This document shows positions 52,418 to 62,200 of a stretch of DNA of 64,000 nt, one piece after another. A program made the translations under genes and the position numbers. The stretch spans positions 186,001 to 250,000 of the forward strand of contig CAMECJ010000001.1 in the NCBI GenBank assembly GCA_945913025.1. The letters are read 5' to 3'. The DNA comes from an uncultured Elusimicrobia bacterium (GTDB taxonomy: Bacteria; Elusimicrobiota; Elusimicrobia; Elusimicrobiales; Elusimicrobiaceae). How positions within the stretch are numbered: the stretch's first letter is position 1; each line of letters starts with the position of its first letter. The notes beneath the pieces were generated by a model that was not told the origin of the DNA, did no database searches, and saw nothing but the letters and a program-made list of their open reading frames with translations.

Positions 52418-52818
52418 TTTTTACCGCACTTTTTCTGTTTATGGGGTGTTCGTCGGGGCTTGTGTACAAAACCGCTCCGGCGGATAAGTTAATCCCTGCG
52501 CAGACGGCCCGCCTGACGGGAGAAGTGCACCCGTGGGGATTGTATTTTACGGCGCTCGCGCAGGCGGACGGCGATTCGGTACGCCTGATTGTACTAAGTG
52601 AAATCGGGCTGAAATTACTTGACCTAAACGTCACGCCCGAAGAAACCGCCGTCTATTACAAATTTGAAAAATTGCCCGATGCTGCGGCGGGCGCGTTCGG
52701 GCGCTTCGCGCGCGCGAGCTTATTGCAGCCCTGCCCGCCGAAAAATTTATCGTTTACGGATCCGCGCACCCGCGCGGTATTTAAAGCGTCCGTACAAGGA
52801 GCGAAAATATGTCTTTAG
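52405..52818 (+). CDS. Lipoprotein, probably DUF3261-like, of the APE operon
   Basis: 137 residues. MRPLIFTALFLFMGC is a lipoprotein signal (lipobox LFMGC|S). The mature part (QTARLTGEVHPWGLYFTALAQADGDSVRLIVLSEIGLKLLDL) looks like the small outer-membrane lipoproteins of APE clusters that resemble LolB in folding. It overlaps the exporter gene by 13 nt. It may receive the product at the outer membrane; inferred from context. Confidence 0.78.
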   Translation: MRPLIFTALFLFMGCSSGLVYKTAPADKLIPAQTARLTGEVHPWGLYFTALAQADGDSVRLIVLSEIGLKLLDLNVTPEETAVYYKFEKLPDAAAGAFGRFARASLLQPCPPKNLSFTDPRTRAVFKASVQGAKICL

Positions 52819-53165
52819 AAACATCTTTGCAAGCTTGTTTTGAACGCGCGGAAGGCTCAACCTTCGTCTATTTCATTGCGGAAAATTTTCCGGCGTTTGA
52901 GGGGCACTTTCCCAACAATCCGCTGCTGCCCGCCGTCTGCCAGATGGGGCTGTGCGCGGACGCGGCTTCGCGCCAAACGGGCAAACGTTTGGAGGTAAAA
53001 AGCGTTTTGCGCGCCAAATTTATGCGCCCGATACTCCCCCGCACAAAACTACGCCTTACGCTTACGCCGCGCGCAGACGGCAAAACGCTCTGCGAACTGA
53101 CCGATCCGGTAAACGGACAAAAATTCAGCCAGATGATTCTCTCTTTTAAGGAACGCAGCAAATGA
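52809..53165 (+). CDS. Hot-dog dehydratase (ApeI-like)
   Basis: 118 residues. PAFEGHFPNNPLLPAVCQMGLCADAA matches FabZ/FabA catalytic loop: His in GHFP and the helix after PLLPAV. Single hot-dog domain, shorter than FabZ. It pairs with the dehydratase at 49.1 kb. It overlaps the genes on both sides. Confidence 0.86.
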   Translation: MSLETSLQACFERAEGSTFVYFIAENFPAFEGHFPNNPLLPAVCQMGLCADAASRQTGKRLEVKSVLRAKFMRPILPRTKLRLTLTPRADGKTLCELTDPVNGQKFSQMILSFKERSK

Positions 53166-53635
53166 AAAAAATTACTTATTTTACCACGCCCGAAGGCGCG
53201 CCCGATCCGTTGGAAACGTCCGTTTTCCGCACGGTGCGCTTTAACGAAGTGGACCCGATGGGCATTATGTGGCACGGGCACTATGCAAGTTTTATTGAGG
53301 ACGCGCGCGTGGCACTAGGCGATAAACTCGGCATCGGCTACCAGGATTTTTATGACCACGGTGTCGTGATTCCCGTACGGCAGTTTCACGTGGATTATTT
53401 ATCCCCCTTAACTTACGGCAAATGCTACGAAATCAAAGCGCGGCTTTTTTACGCCGAATCGGCGCGGCTGAATTATGATTTCACGTTTTTGGACGAAACC
53501 AGCCGCATAATGGCGCGCGGCTACAGTGTGCAGTTAATGATTAACGAAAAGGACAAAAACCTGCTGTTTGAATGGCCGGCGTTTACCCGTCCGTTTTTAC
53601 AAAACTGGAAAGAAGGAAAAATTAATCTGAAATGA
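53162..53635 (+). CDS. Hot-dog acyl thioesterase (4-HBA-CoA thioesterase family, ApeK-like)
   Basis: 157 residues. VRFNEVDPMGIMWHGHYASFIEDARVALGD is the start motif of 4-hydroxybenzoyl-CoA thioesterase/YbgC enzymes, with the catalytic Asp in NEVDPMG. It probably releases or edits acyl chains on the ACP. ATGA overlap with the dehydratase gene. Confidence 0.9.
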   Translation: MKKITYFTTPEGAPDPLETSVFRTVRFNEVDPMGIMWHGHYASFIEDARVALGDKLGIGYQDFYDHGVVIPVRQFHVDYLSPLTYGKCYEIKARLFYAESARLNYDFTFLDETSRIMARGYSVQLMINEKDKNLLFEWPAFTRPFLQNWKEGKINLK

Positions 53636-54777
53636 AATTTCTCGCCGTTATTCCGCACTACAACCATGCCCGCACGCTTAAAAGCGTAGCACAGGACGTG
53701 CTGCGCCATACGCCCGATGCGGCGGTGTTTGACGACGGAAGCGACGAGAACCCTGCACCGCTTTTGGAAGTCCTGCCCGTTTCATTCGTGCGGTTTGAAA
53801 AAAACCGCGGCAAAGGGGCCGTCATTCTGGACGCGGCCCGTTACGCAAAAACACGCGGGTTTACCCATATTATTACCATCGACGCCGACGGCCAGCACAA
53901 CGCCGCCGATATCCCCCTACTTATCAAAGCGGCGCGCCAAAACCCGCACGCGCTGATTATCGGCGCGCGGCGGTTTGCCTCCCAAAAAGTGCCGTTTTCC
54001 TCGCGCTTCGGGCGGAAATTCGGCGGTTTTTGGGTACATCTTCAGACGGGCAAAAAAGTATCCGACATTCAAAGTGGCTACCGCTGTTATCCCGTGGAAA
54101 TGCTCCTCTGCCAACGGTTTTGGTGCAAACGCTATTCGTTTGAAGTGGAAGCAGCCGTCAAAGCGTTGTGGGGCGGATTTGGCGTCCAAGAGGTGCCCGT
54201 ATCCGTCGTCTACCCGCCGGACCGCGTGTCCCATTTCGGCGCGCTGAAAGACAATTTCCGTTTAAGCGTACTCAACACCTATCTTACCGTACGCGCGATG
54301 CTTCCCATTCCCCACCGCCAGTACGCCCCGAACAGAACGACGGGAGAACAAGTCAAACGCGGGTATTGGGAAGTGATGATTGAAAACTTAAAACTGCCGG
54401 ACAGCATTACTAAAAACGCATTTTCCGCCGCTTGGGGCATTTTTTGCGGCGCTATCGCGCTGCCCGGGGTGCGCCAAGTAATGCTGTTCTTCGGCGCTGG
54501 GTGGTGGAATTTAAATAAAATTTTAAGCATTTCGTTTGAAAAATTTTGTATCGGTCCGTTCGTACCCGCCCTGTGCATTGAAGCGGGCTATTTCCTAAGA
54601 TACGGACATTTTTTAACCGAACTAAATATGACCACCCTCGGCCGCCAGTTTTTACAGCGCGTGTGGGAGTGGGTGCTCGGCTCGCTCGTTGTCGCGCCGC
54701 TGCTCGCCGCCATAACCTTCGGCGCGGTGTGGCTCATCGGACTAACGCTGCACAGGAGTTTGCGTGAACGCGTCTAA
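53632..54777 (+). CDS. GT2 glycosyltransferase with C-terminal membrane DUF2062-like domain
   Basis: 381 residues. The N-terminal GT-A domain (FLAVIPHYNHARTL ... VFDDGSDENPAPLL ... ITIDADGQHNAADIPLLIKAA) carries the DxD-like DADGQ motif of polyprenyl-phosphate-type GT2 enzymes. After residue ~240 lies a membrane part (LPDSITKNAFSAAWGIFCGAIALPG ... VLGSLVVAPLLAAITFGAVWLIGL) like DUF2062. It likely adds a sugar to a lipid or the aryl polyene anchor. GT2 enzymes are common in APE clusters. Confidence 0.85.
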   Translation: MKFLAVIPHYNHARTLKSVAQDVLRHTPDAAVFDDGSDENPAPLLEVLPVSFVRFEKNRGKGAVILDAARYAKTRGFTHIITIDADGQHNAADIPLLIKAARQNPHALIIGARRFASQKVPFSSRFGRKFGGFWVHLQTGKKVSDIQSGYRCYPVEMLLCQRFWCKRYSFEVEAAVKALWGGFGVQEVPVSVVYPPDRVSHFGALKDNFRLSVLNTYLTVRAMLPIPHRQYAPNRTTGEQVKRGYWEVMIENLKLPDSITKNAFSAAWGIFCGAIALPGVRQVMLFFGAGWWNLNKILSISFEKFCIGPFVPALCIEAGYFLRYGHFLTELNMTTLGRQFLQRVWEWVLGSLVVAPLLAAITFGAVWLIGLTLHRSLRERV

Positions 54778-55696
54778 AGAAACCACGGGCCGCAGTTTAG
54801 GGTCCAAATTCAAGCACCGGTTTATGTACGCCCTTATTTCTGCGGGCGGACGAAAGCTGGCGTACGCGTTTTTATATATTGTGGTGTTTTTTTATTCCAT
54901 TTCTCCCGCTGTCAGCCAAAAATCCCGCGCGTATATTACGCGCCGTTTCAAACCGCGTTCCAAATGGGAGTTTTTTAAACATACGTATCTGTTAAATTTA
55001 AATTTCGGCCGCACGCTCATTGACCGCGCCGCATTGGGAATTTTGGGAACCGTTAAAGTAAACTCCACGGAAGAAGAACGCCAACTCTGCCGCCGCCTCT
55101 GCGCCCAAAGGCGCGGACTTATTTTGCTTACCGCCCATTGCGGCGCGTGGCACGCGGCGGTTAATTTGCTTGATTTTATTCCTGCAAAAATTCACGTGCT
55201 CTACTACAAAAATCCGCAGGACAACGATAAAACCGTCGCCGAACATTCCGGTAAAAATGCGCGGTTTTCGTTAATTAATCCGGCGGGGCCGCTGGGCGGA
55301 ATTATGGAAATGATGGCCGCGCTGGAAAAAGGAGAAGCCGTCTGCACTATGGCGGACCGCGTTTTCGGGGACCCCAAAAACGCCGTAGAAGCGGATTTTT
55401 TGGGCGGCAAAATACGCGTACCCTATAGCTTCTACCGTCTGGCGGCGGTGTCGGGCGCACCCGTGGCGGCGATGTTCTTCCCGCGGGTAGGCTCGGGAGA
55501 ATTTACCACATGGACGGCCGCCCATTTTTCCGTGCCCGATGCCGGCCCCTCCAAGGACGCGTACCGCGCGTTTGCGCAACAATTCGTGGACGCTTTGGAA
55601 GAATTTTGTATAAAATATCCGTATCAGTTTTTTAATTATTTTGACCTTTGGGAGGAGTCCTTATGCAAGAAACCATTAACGAAATCAAACAACTGA
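54764..55696 (+). CDS. LpxL/HtrB-like lysophospholipid acyltransferase
   Basis: 310 residues from a GTG (AGGAG 5 nt upstream), overlapping the previous gene by 14 nt. One N-terminal membrane segment, then the LABLAT-type acyltransferase domain. The catalytic motif region reads ILLTAHCGAWHAAVNLL where relatives have HX4E/D (for example HxGNWE). Here the acidic position is His, which may mean altered catalysis. The ADRVFGDPKNAVEADFLGG segment matches the second conserved block. Likely attaches the polyene or fatty chains in the inner membrane. Confidence 0.82.
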   Translation: MNASKETTGRSLGSKFKHRFMYALISAGGRKLAYAFLYIVVFFYSISPAVSQKSRAYITRRFKPRSKWEFFKHTYLLNLNFGRTLIDRAALGILGTVKVNSTEEERQLCRRLCAQRRGLILLTAHCGAWHAAVNLLDFIPAKIHVLYYKNPQDNDKTVAEHSGKNARFSLINPAGPLGGIMEMMAALEKGEAVCTMADRVFGDPKNAVEADFLGGKIRVPYSFYRLAAVSGAPVAAMFFPRVGSGEFTTWTAAHFSVPDAGPSKDAYRAFAQQFVDALEEFCIKYPYQFFNYFDLWEESLCKKPLTKSNN

Positions 55697-55923
55697 TTTC
55701 CTCCGGCATTGATTTGGGAGGGGCCGATTTATCCAAATTCGGCGCAGAGGACGCCATTTTTGGCGACCAGGGCCTCGGCCTGGACAGCCTAGATGCCGTG
55801 GAGCTGATTATGCTTATTCAAAAAAAATACGGCATTACGATTGAAAACATGCAGCAGGGCCGTGAAATTTTTAAAAATCTGGGCACCCTGGCCGCTTATA
55901 TTGAACAAAATCGGAAAAAATAA
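55663..55923 (+). CDS. Acyl carrier protein (second)
   Basis: 86 residues from the ATG at 55663 (GGAGGAG 5 nt upstream). GLGLDSLDAVELIMLIQKKYG contains the phosphopantetheine Ser. It overlaps the acyltransferase end and shares one base with the ketosynthase start (TAATG). Its place beside the ketosynthase/chain-length-factor pair suggests it carries the growing polyene. Confidence 0.92.
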   Translation: MQETINEIKQLISSGIDLGGADLSKFGAEDAIFGDQGLGLDSLDAVELIMLIQKKYGITIENMQQGREIFKNLGTLAAYIEQNRKK

Positions 55924-57122
55924 TGAACTCCGCCGTAATAGCCGGAACCGGATGTCTTTGCGCTTGCGGGAACTCGGCGGAAACTTGTTTTGAAGGCGCG
56001 CTTACATCAAGCGCGCGGTTTGCGCTTCCCTTGGGACGGGTGGAAAGCGCGTACGCCGCTTCGTATCCGGTCTTTTTGGCAGCGGACGAAATCGTAAACG
56101 CACGCCCGCAGGACGAAAGTTTAAGCCTGCACTATTTTTTAACCGCCGCCGGCGAAGCGTTTTTTAACGCGGGCGTATTTCCCGCCGAACTGGCCGCAAA
56201 AAAACGCGTGGGCGTCATTGTGGGAACGTCGGTGGACGCTTCGTTTCATTGTTTTGACTTATACAAAAGCCGCCGCATAGGAAAGACATCCCCCGCAAGC
56301 GAACAAGAACTGGCGCATTATTTTGCTTCTTCCACTGCACTCGCCGTCAGCCGCCGTTACGGGTTTAACGGACCGTTTCAAACCGTAGTTACCGCCTGTG
56401 CAAGCGGCACGGACGCCGTCGGCCTAGCGCGCAGTTGGATTTTGTCCGGCCTGTGCGACGCGGTTCTCTGCGGCGGCACCGACGAAATCAATCTAATTCC
56501 CTATGACGGTTTTATCCGCCTGATGATTGCCGCCAAAGAACGATGCCGCCCATTTGACAAAACCCGCTGCGGCATTAATATCGGCGAAGGCGCGGGCGCA
56601 CTCCTTTTAATGAACGAAGAAACCGCGCGCGAATTTTCCGTCCGCCCCAAAGGCTACGTGCTGGGATACGCAAACGCCTGCGACGCCTATCATCCTACTG
56701 CGCCCGACCCCGAAGCCAAAGGACTAATAAAAGCCATCTCTTTTGCGTTAAAAGACGCGGGCCTTGCGCCGCAAGAGCTGGCGTTTATCAACGCGCACGG
56801 CACCGCCAGCCAAGCCAACGACGCGGCCGAAGCGGCGGCGTTTAACACCCTTTTAAAAGGGGTTCCCGTATGGGGATCCAAAGGGGTAACGGGACATACG
56901 CTCGGAGCGGCGGGAGCGGTGGAAGCCGTCCTAACAATTTGCGCTTTAAATAAAAAAATTCTGCCGCCCACAACCGGATTTTCGCAGCCAGACGACACTA
57001 TTGGGTTTTCGCCGTCCACAAAAACGCTCCCGCTGGCGAAAAAAGCGGCTCTGTCCGATTCGCTGGCGTTCGGCGGCTGCAACGCGGCGGTAATTTTAGG
57101 CGCGGAGGATTACTATGGCTGA
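55923..57122 (+). CDS. Beta-ketoacyl-ACP synthase (FabF family, ApeO-like)
   Basis: 399 residues with a complete catalytic set: Cys in VVTACASGTDAVG, His in NAHGTAS and His in KGVTGHTLGAAG. It directly precedes the chain-length-factor gene and overlaps it by 8 nt, as expected for the KS-CLF heterodimer that extends the aryl starter. Confidence 0.9.
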   Translation: MNSAVIAGTGCLCACGNSAETCFEGALTSSARFALPLGRVESAYAASYPVFLAADEIVNARPQDESLSLHYFLTAAGEAFFNAGVFPAELAAKKRVGVIVGTSVDASFHCFDLYKSRRIGKTSPASEQELAHYFASSTALAVSRRYGFNGPFQTVVTACASGTDAVGLARSWILSGLCDAVLCGGTDEINLIPYDGFIRLMIAAKERCRPFDKTRCGINIGEGAGALLLMNEETAREFSVRPKGYVLGYANACDAYHPTAPDPEAKGLIKAISFALKDAGLAPQELAFINAHGTASQANDAAEAAAFNTLLKGVPVWGSKGVTGHTLGAAGAVEAVLTICALNKKILPPTTGFSQPDDTIGFSPSTKTLPLAKKAALSDSLAFGGCNAAVILGAEDYYG

Positions 57123-57894
57123 TTTTTACATCAACGGATTTTCCGCTTTAACGGGCGACGCGGAAACAGACTTATTCACGCCTTATTTTGAAGCGCGCCG
57201 CCTAAGACGTATGGAATCCATCGCCAAAAATGCGCTTTTATGTTCGTGCCGCGCGCTTGAGCAGGCGGGGGCAGATCTGCACAACCCCAAAGATACGGGC
57301 CTCAGCGTCGCCGTCGGGGCGGGGTCCTTAGAAAGCACGTGTAAATTTATGGATACGATTATTGACGACGGAGACGAATTTTCCTCCCCCACCGCTTTTG
57401 CAGGCTCCGTCCACAATTCCACCAGCCTGACTCTTTCCATATTCTTACGCTTAAACGGCCCGTGCGTAACGACGGGGCAATTTGACTTTTCCTTTGCGGG
57501 TGCCCTGCTTACCGCGCGCGAATTTTTAAAACGTAAAATGTGTAAAGAATCCCTTGTGGCCGTGGCCGAGGATGTCAACCCCGCCGCCGCATGTATGGCG
57601 CCGCAGCACCCGTCGCTATTTGCCCCTGTATTGCGCGGGCCTAAAGGCCCTTTTATGCGCGCGGCTGCTGCGTTCGTCATTTCCGGCGAACCAACAGAAA
57701 ACACGCGGTTTTCCGTTACCAATTTTCATTTTTCCCGTACGGACGCGCCCGCCGCGCCATGCTCTGATTTTTCTTCCGCCGCCGCACCCGCACTGGAAAC
57801 CGTGCGTCGTTTGGAACAAGGCTGCGCGTTTACGCTAAAAGACGTATTTGGCGGAGCGGAAATGACATTGGAGGCTATCCCTTATGTTAATTAA
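57115..57894 (+). CDS. Chain-length-factor-like ketosynthase (ApeC-like), Cys replaced by Gln
   Basis: 259 residues, shorter than a full ketosynthase and lacking the C-terminal His motifs. HNSTSLTLSIFLRLNGPCVTTGQFDFSFAGALLTAREFL aligns with the active-site region of ketosynthases but has TGQFDFS where the catalytic Cys would be. Gln at this position is the mark of type II PKS chain-length factors. It likely forms a heterodimer with the preceding ketosynthase, supporting chain-length control. GGAGG precedes the ATG inside the ketosynthase gene. Confidence 0.88.
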   Translation: MADFYINGFSALTGDAETDLFTPYFEARRLRRMESIAKNALLCSCRALEQAGADLHNPKDTGLSVAVGAGSLESTCKFMDTIIDDGDEFSSPTAFAGSVHNSTSLTLSIFLRLNGPCVTTGQFDFSFAGALLTAREFLKRKMCKESLVAVAEDVNPAAACMAPQHPSLFAPVLRGPKGPFMRAAAAFVISGEPTENTRFSVTNFHFSRTDAPAAPCSDFSSAAAPALETVRRLEQGCAFTLKDVFGGAEMTLEAIPYVN

Positions 57895-59017
57895 AGATGA
57901 TATTAAACGCATGCTGGGCGATTTAATGCGCACCGAACTCGCCCGAAGAAAGGTGGACGCTCTGGCTGTTTTTGAATTGGACGATATGGATGAAGTGTTC
58001 GTACGCATGCCGCAAGAACTGCTGCAAAACGTGTTTGCGCGCGCCGCAGCCGTTTTTGGTTTTGAACCGCGCACGTTTTCCGGTTTGGATGTTATGACGG
58101 ATTTTGCGTTTGCATCCTATATTAAAACGGGCGGAGTAACCTTTTTAACCTCCGGCAGCACAGGTGCACCTAAAAAATGCTTCCATTCCGATTCCATGAT
58201 AAGAGAAGAAGCATACGGATTAAAATTCTTATTTCCCGATGTGAAACGCATTGTTTCGCTGGTGCCCGCCAATCATTTATACGGATTTTCTTTTACCGTC
58301 ACACTGCCGCGGGCGCTAAACGTACCTGTGGTTACTCTGCCCGCACTGCCCACCCAGCCGTGGGAAAAATTGCTCCATGCGGGCGATCTGGTGGTAGGAT
58401 TTCCGCTATTTTGGAATTATTGGCTGCGCTGCGGCAACCATTTTCCCCAAGGGATTTACACACTCTCGTCTACTTCCCCGTGTAAAGATGAAGTCATACA
58501 GGGTCTGCTGGACGCCGGAACCGCCGGTTTTACCGAAATCTACGGCGCCAGCGAAACAGGCGCCATCGCATGCCGGCACGCCCCCGCCGTACCGTTTGAA
58601 ATTCTTCCGTTTTGGGAAACGCTTAACGGTCCGACGCCCCAAATCCGCCGTATTGCGGGAGGAGAATGGAAACAACTACCCGATCAAGTGGAACTTACAA
58701 GCGAACGCTTTTTGATTCCGCTCAAACGCACGGACGAATGTGTGCAAGTGGCGGGAATTAACGTCTATCCCAAGCACGTTGAGGAAGTTCTGGCCGATCA
58801 CCCCGCCGTAAAGGCATGCCGCGTGCGCCTGATGCGCCCCGAGGAAGGGAACCGCTTAAAAGCGTTTATCATCCTCAACGAGGGATATTCCCAAGACCAC
58901 TTGGGCATTATCCGTACCTATCTGACAAAAAAGCTGACGGTGCATGAACTGCCGCGCACATTTACGTTTGGGGAACAGCTCCCCGTATCACATCTGGGCA
59001 AAGATGCCGATTGGTAG
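57884..59017 (+). CDS. Adenylate-forming aryl-acid ligase (ApeH-like)
   Basis: 377 residues, compact ANL enzyme. P-loop VTFLTSGSTGAPKK near residue 90, EIYGASETGAI near 225, hinge RTDECVQVAGINVYPKHVEEVL, and the C-terminal catalytic Lys in LPVSHLGKDADW. Short relatives in APE clusters activate the aryl starter (4-hydroxybenzoate type) and load it on an ACP. It is the last gene of the operon. No tyrosine/histidine ammonia-lyase or chorismate lyase is present nearby to make the starter, so it must come from elsewhere. Confidence 0.88.
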   Translation: MLIKDDIKRMLGDLMRTELARRKVDALAVFELDDMDEVFVRMPQELLQNVFARAAAVFGFEPRTFSGLDVMTDFAFASYIKTGGVTFLTSGSTGAPKKCFHSDSMIREEAYGLKFLFPDVKRIVSLVPANHLYGFSFTVTLPRALNVPVVTLPALPTQPWEKLLHAGDLVVGFPLFWNYWLRCGNHFPQGIYTLSSTSPCKDEVIQGLLDAGTAGFTEIYGASETGAIACRHAPAVPFEILPFWETLNGPTPQIRRIAGGEWKQLPDQVELTSERFLIPLKRTDECVQVAGINVYPKHVEEVLADHPAVKACRVRLMRPEEGNRLKAFIILNEGYSQDHLGIIRTYLTKKLTVHELPRTFTFGEQLPVSHLGKDADW

Positions 59018-59160
59018 TCCGCGTTTCCCTCTTTCGGAATTTTTGTCCGCACTGGTCGCTGCCCGTGCAAAAAACCGGCTTTGTGATACCATAAAAGAGG
59101 GAAAGCCTTTTAAGGTGTTTCAAGTTTTACATAAGGGTCAAAGGGGCCCAAAAAAATTAT

Positions 59161-59178
59161 GGGCCTTTTGGCCCTTTT
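59161..59178 (+). terminator. Probable terminator of the APE operon
   Basis: GGGCC TTTT GGCCC followed by TTTTC; GGGGCCC upstream can pair instead. The remaining gap 59018-59238 has no gene. Confidence 0.55.
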
Positions 59179-59238
59179 CATTCACACAGTTTTGTATTAA
59201 ATTAAAAGTATAGGCTGTGTAACTCTTTTATATTTTTT

Positions 59239-62200
59239 GTGAAAAAACTTATGAATAAAGTCCTATCCGTCTTTCTCAGCATTTCCCTTATTTTCGGCAG
59301 CGTTGCGCCTTCGATGGCCCAAAAGCAACTCATCACCGCGGGACGTGCCGCCTCCACGTTCAAACCAATTTTAACGGCTCAAACGCGCGCCGTTTTACGG
59401 CAAACGGTCGCTCCCATTATGTTGCCCGCCGCTTTCCTGCCCAATGCGTTGCGCGCCAGCTACAAAGTCGCAGCCCTTCCGCCCAACGCCACTTTAAGCC
59501 GAAAAGTTACACAAAGCGTACAAGCCCAACAGAAAACGGCCCAAACGCTCGTGGATTTTACCAAAATTCAGCTGACCGACAAACAGGCGTTGGAAACCGT
59601 CGATAATTTTTTCGGCGCCTCTCTCAGCGATAAACCCCTGCTGCTTTTAAACGGCCTGCCGCATCTGCATATCGTCAAAAGCCACCCGATTACCAAATCC
59701 CAGCACGATCAGGCCATCCAGTATTACCGCCGCGCGCTAAAAGTATCCCTTAACAACACCACCGAGAAAAAATCCCGCAGCGTTATTTTGGATTTGTGGG
59801 GCCGCAAAATGGCCGCCATCTCCAATTTGGGGCTTTATGGCACTGAAGCCGATGCGAAAATAATTATATTGGCCGCCCAATCTGTACCGGAATATTTAAT
59901 TCCTTGTACCGACATCATCGTCGCACGCGCGTTGCTGAGCTTGGAAGCCTACGAAGTGCTTAAAGAATTTGCCGACGTCCGCGCCCTCAACGGCCCGTTG
60001 GGCGCGCATTGGCAGCCTATTTCCCAGTATGCCAAAAAGCACGCGCTCGCCTTGAAATTTCCGGCCATTGCCGAAGGGAAACCGGTTGCGGTTTCCGACG
60101 AAACGGTTAAAAGCTTAAAAACTTGGAACGCGCTCAACGCGTATCACGCGGATATGTCCGTACAAGCCACCGAAAACTGGCTTGAACTGCGCACGCACAC
60201 GTCTTACGTGATTGAAGATGAAGCCGTTACCGCAGCGGTTAAACCGCTTGAAACGCCGTCGCTGCAGGAGCCCCTCACAATTTCTGCCCCCGTCGAGGCA
60301 AATTTATCCTTGGGCGCAACCGAAATCCCCGCCGTTACGTCTGCGGAAGCCGCAGACGTAACCGCCGGCACGGCGGCGGACATTGCTTTGCCAAATTTGA
60401 CGGCCCAATCCGCAACTCCGCTTGTAAAGAAAACGGAAGGCTTTTTATCCCGCTTTACGGGCCGGCTTAAAACCTCCTCCGCTAACGTCTCAGCCAAACG
60501 GATTTTGTCCCAAACATATCCGCTGCCCACGCTTTTAAAACAAATTATCGAAAGCCACGCCGCCGATCAATTTAAAGAAGAAGCGTTTGTCCGCCTATAT
60601 GAACAAAATATGCTGCAGGACATAATCGCCACGATGCCGGAAGCCACCCAGCAAAGAATCAAAGCTTGGTATGGCAGCAAAGAACTGGGAAAACGCCTTT
60701 TGGGCTTATATAACGACGGCACTATTTTCGACGGAGTTTCCCGTATTACCAACGCCAAAAGGCAGGAATCCCTGCTGCAGCAGTTGGATAATATGGTCAC
60801 CCGTCCGGAATGGGCCGAACTCGCCAAAGCCGCGTATGACGATACTCCCGTCGTTCACTCCACCTTTTCGGGCGTAGTTCCCCCCGTTCCCACCATTGAC
60901 AAAGCCGAAATTCTGGCCACCTTCCGGCCGGCCGGTTGGGCCGATACCAACCGCGGAAGCGGCGTGGAAAAAGGCGGAGAAATCTATTTCCAAAACCAAA
61001 TTCCGTTCTATTACCGCTACGCCAGCGGCAAATTAAGTAGCAAACCCGTAGGCTTGTTATCACAGGAACAGGCCAACTGGTACGGGAGATTGCTTTCCAA
61101 TCTTCATCTGGCCACACAGCCAGGGTTCTCCATTCCCAAAGGGTTTGTACTCGCTTTGGACGAAATGGGCCAGTGGAAATTTGTAATGCCCAACGGAAAC
61201 CGCGCAATCGTGGAATCGAACCCGAAATCTAAAAAGCTGTTGGAAGAAATTCAGGAAAACGGATCCAAACAAGTCGCCGTAGATACCCCCTATTCTTCTT
61301 CCGACTTGCTGGCTATGGCCAATTTGTTGGAGCACAACAGCGATTTAAACTTGGAACTTATAATGGGAGCCCCGCATTCGCTTAATTTATTCTTAAAAGT
61401 ACTGGGAAGCTACATCGGGTTGGACTCCGCCGGTGCCTTAACCGGTCCCTTTAAAGCCACATTAAAAGACTTCCAGGGCGTAGCCAATATGATGGGCAAC
61501 CTCGTCAGCGGCGTGGGCTATTTGTCGCCGTGGGCGGGCGGCGCGGCCCAAGGGATCATGACAAAATTCGGCTCCATCAGAACGCTTCAGGTTTTGTTTA
61601 TCGCGTCCATACTAGGGTTGGGCTATTCCCTCTTCAGTTTGGGAATGACGGGCTTCCAGTCCGCCGAAGCATTAAAATCCATTCCGCTTGGGCTGATGGC
61701 AATCCCGATGCTTACCGCTGTATTTGCGGGCAGCTTGCTCGGTACGCAAATGAATGTATTTTTAAACTACTTTAAAGATCCCGTAGCCCGAACCTCTGCA
61801 CACTTGGGATTTGCGGAAACCAAACAGTGGTCCCGTCTGGGACTGGTTACCAGTACGGCTCTGCTAAGCGCCACGCTCGACGTAAACTGGAGTGTTGTTG
61901 TGCCCATAGCTTTTATTTTGGTGGGACTGTCGGCGGCGCTCTTATATAATACGCCCGTATACAAAGCATTCAACTCCGCGCAGACCGCCAAAAAGGTGGC
62001 CGATGCGAATGAAAAGACGCGTTTGGCGTCCTTAACCCCCTCCCAGCTCGCCGCAGAAACGGCCGAGCGTCAGGAAGCCGCGCTTATCAAGAAACAAGAC
62101 AAAAAATCGTTTGAACGGTTTTACAAAAATATCTTCCGCACCAAGAGTGAAGTAAAAGACATCGCTTTCCGCGTCAGAAGAGTATACGCTAGCTATGCGG

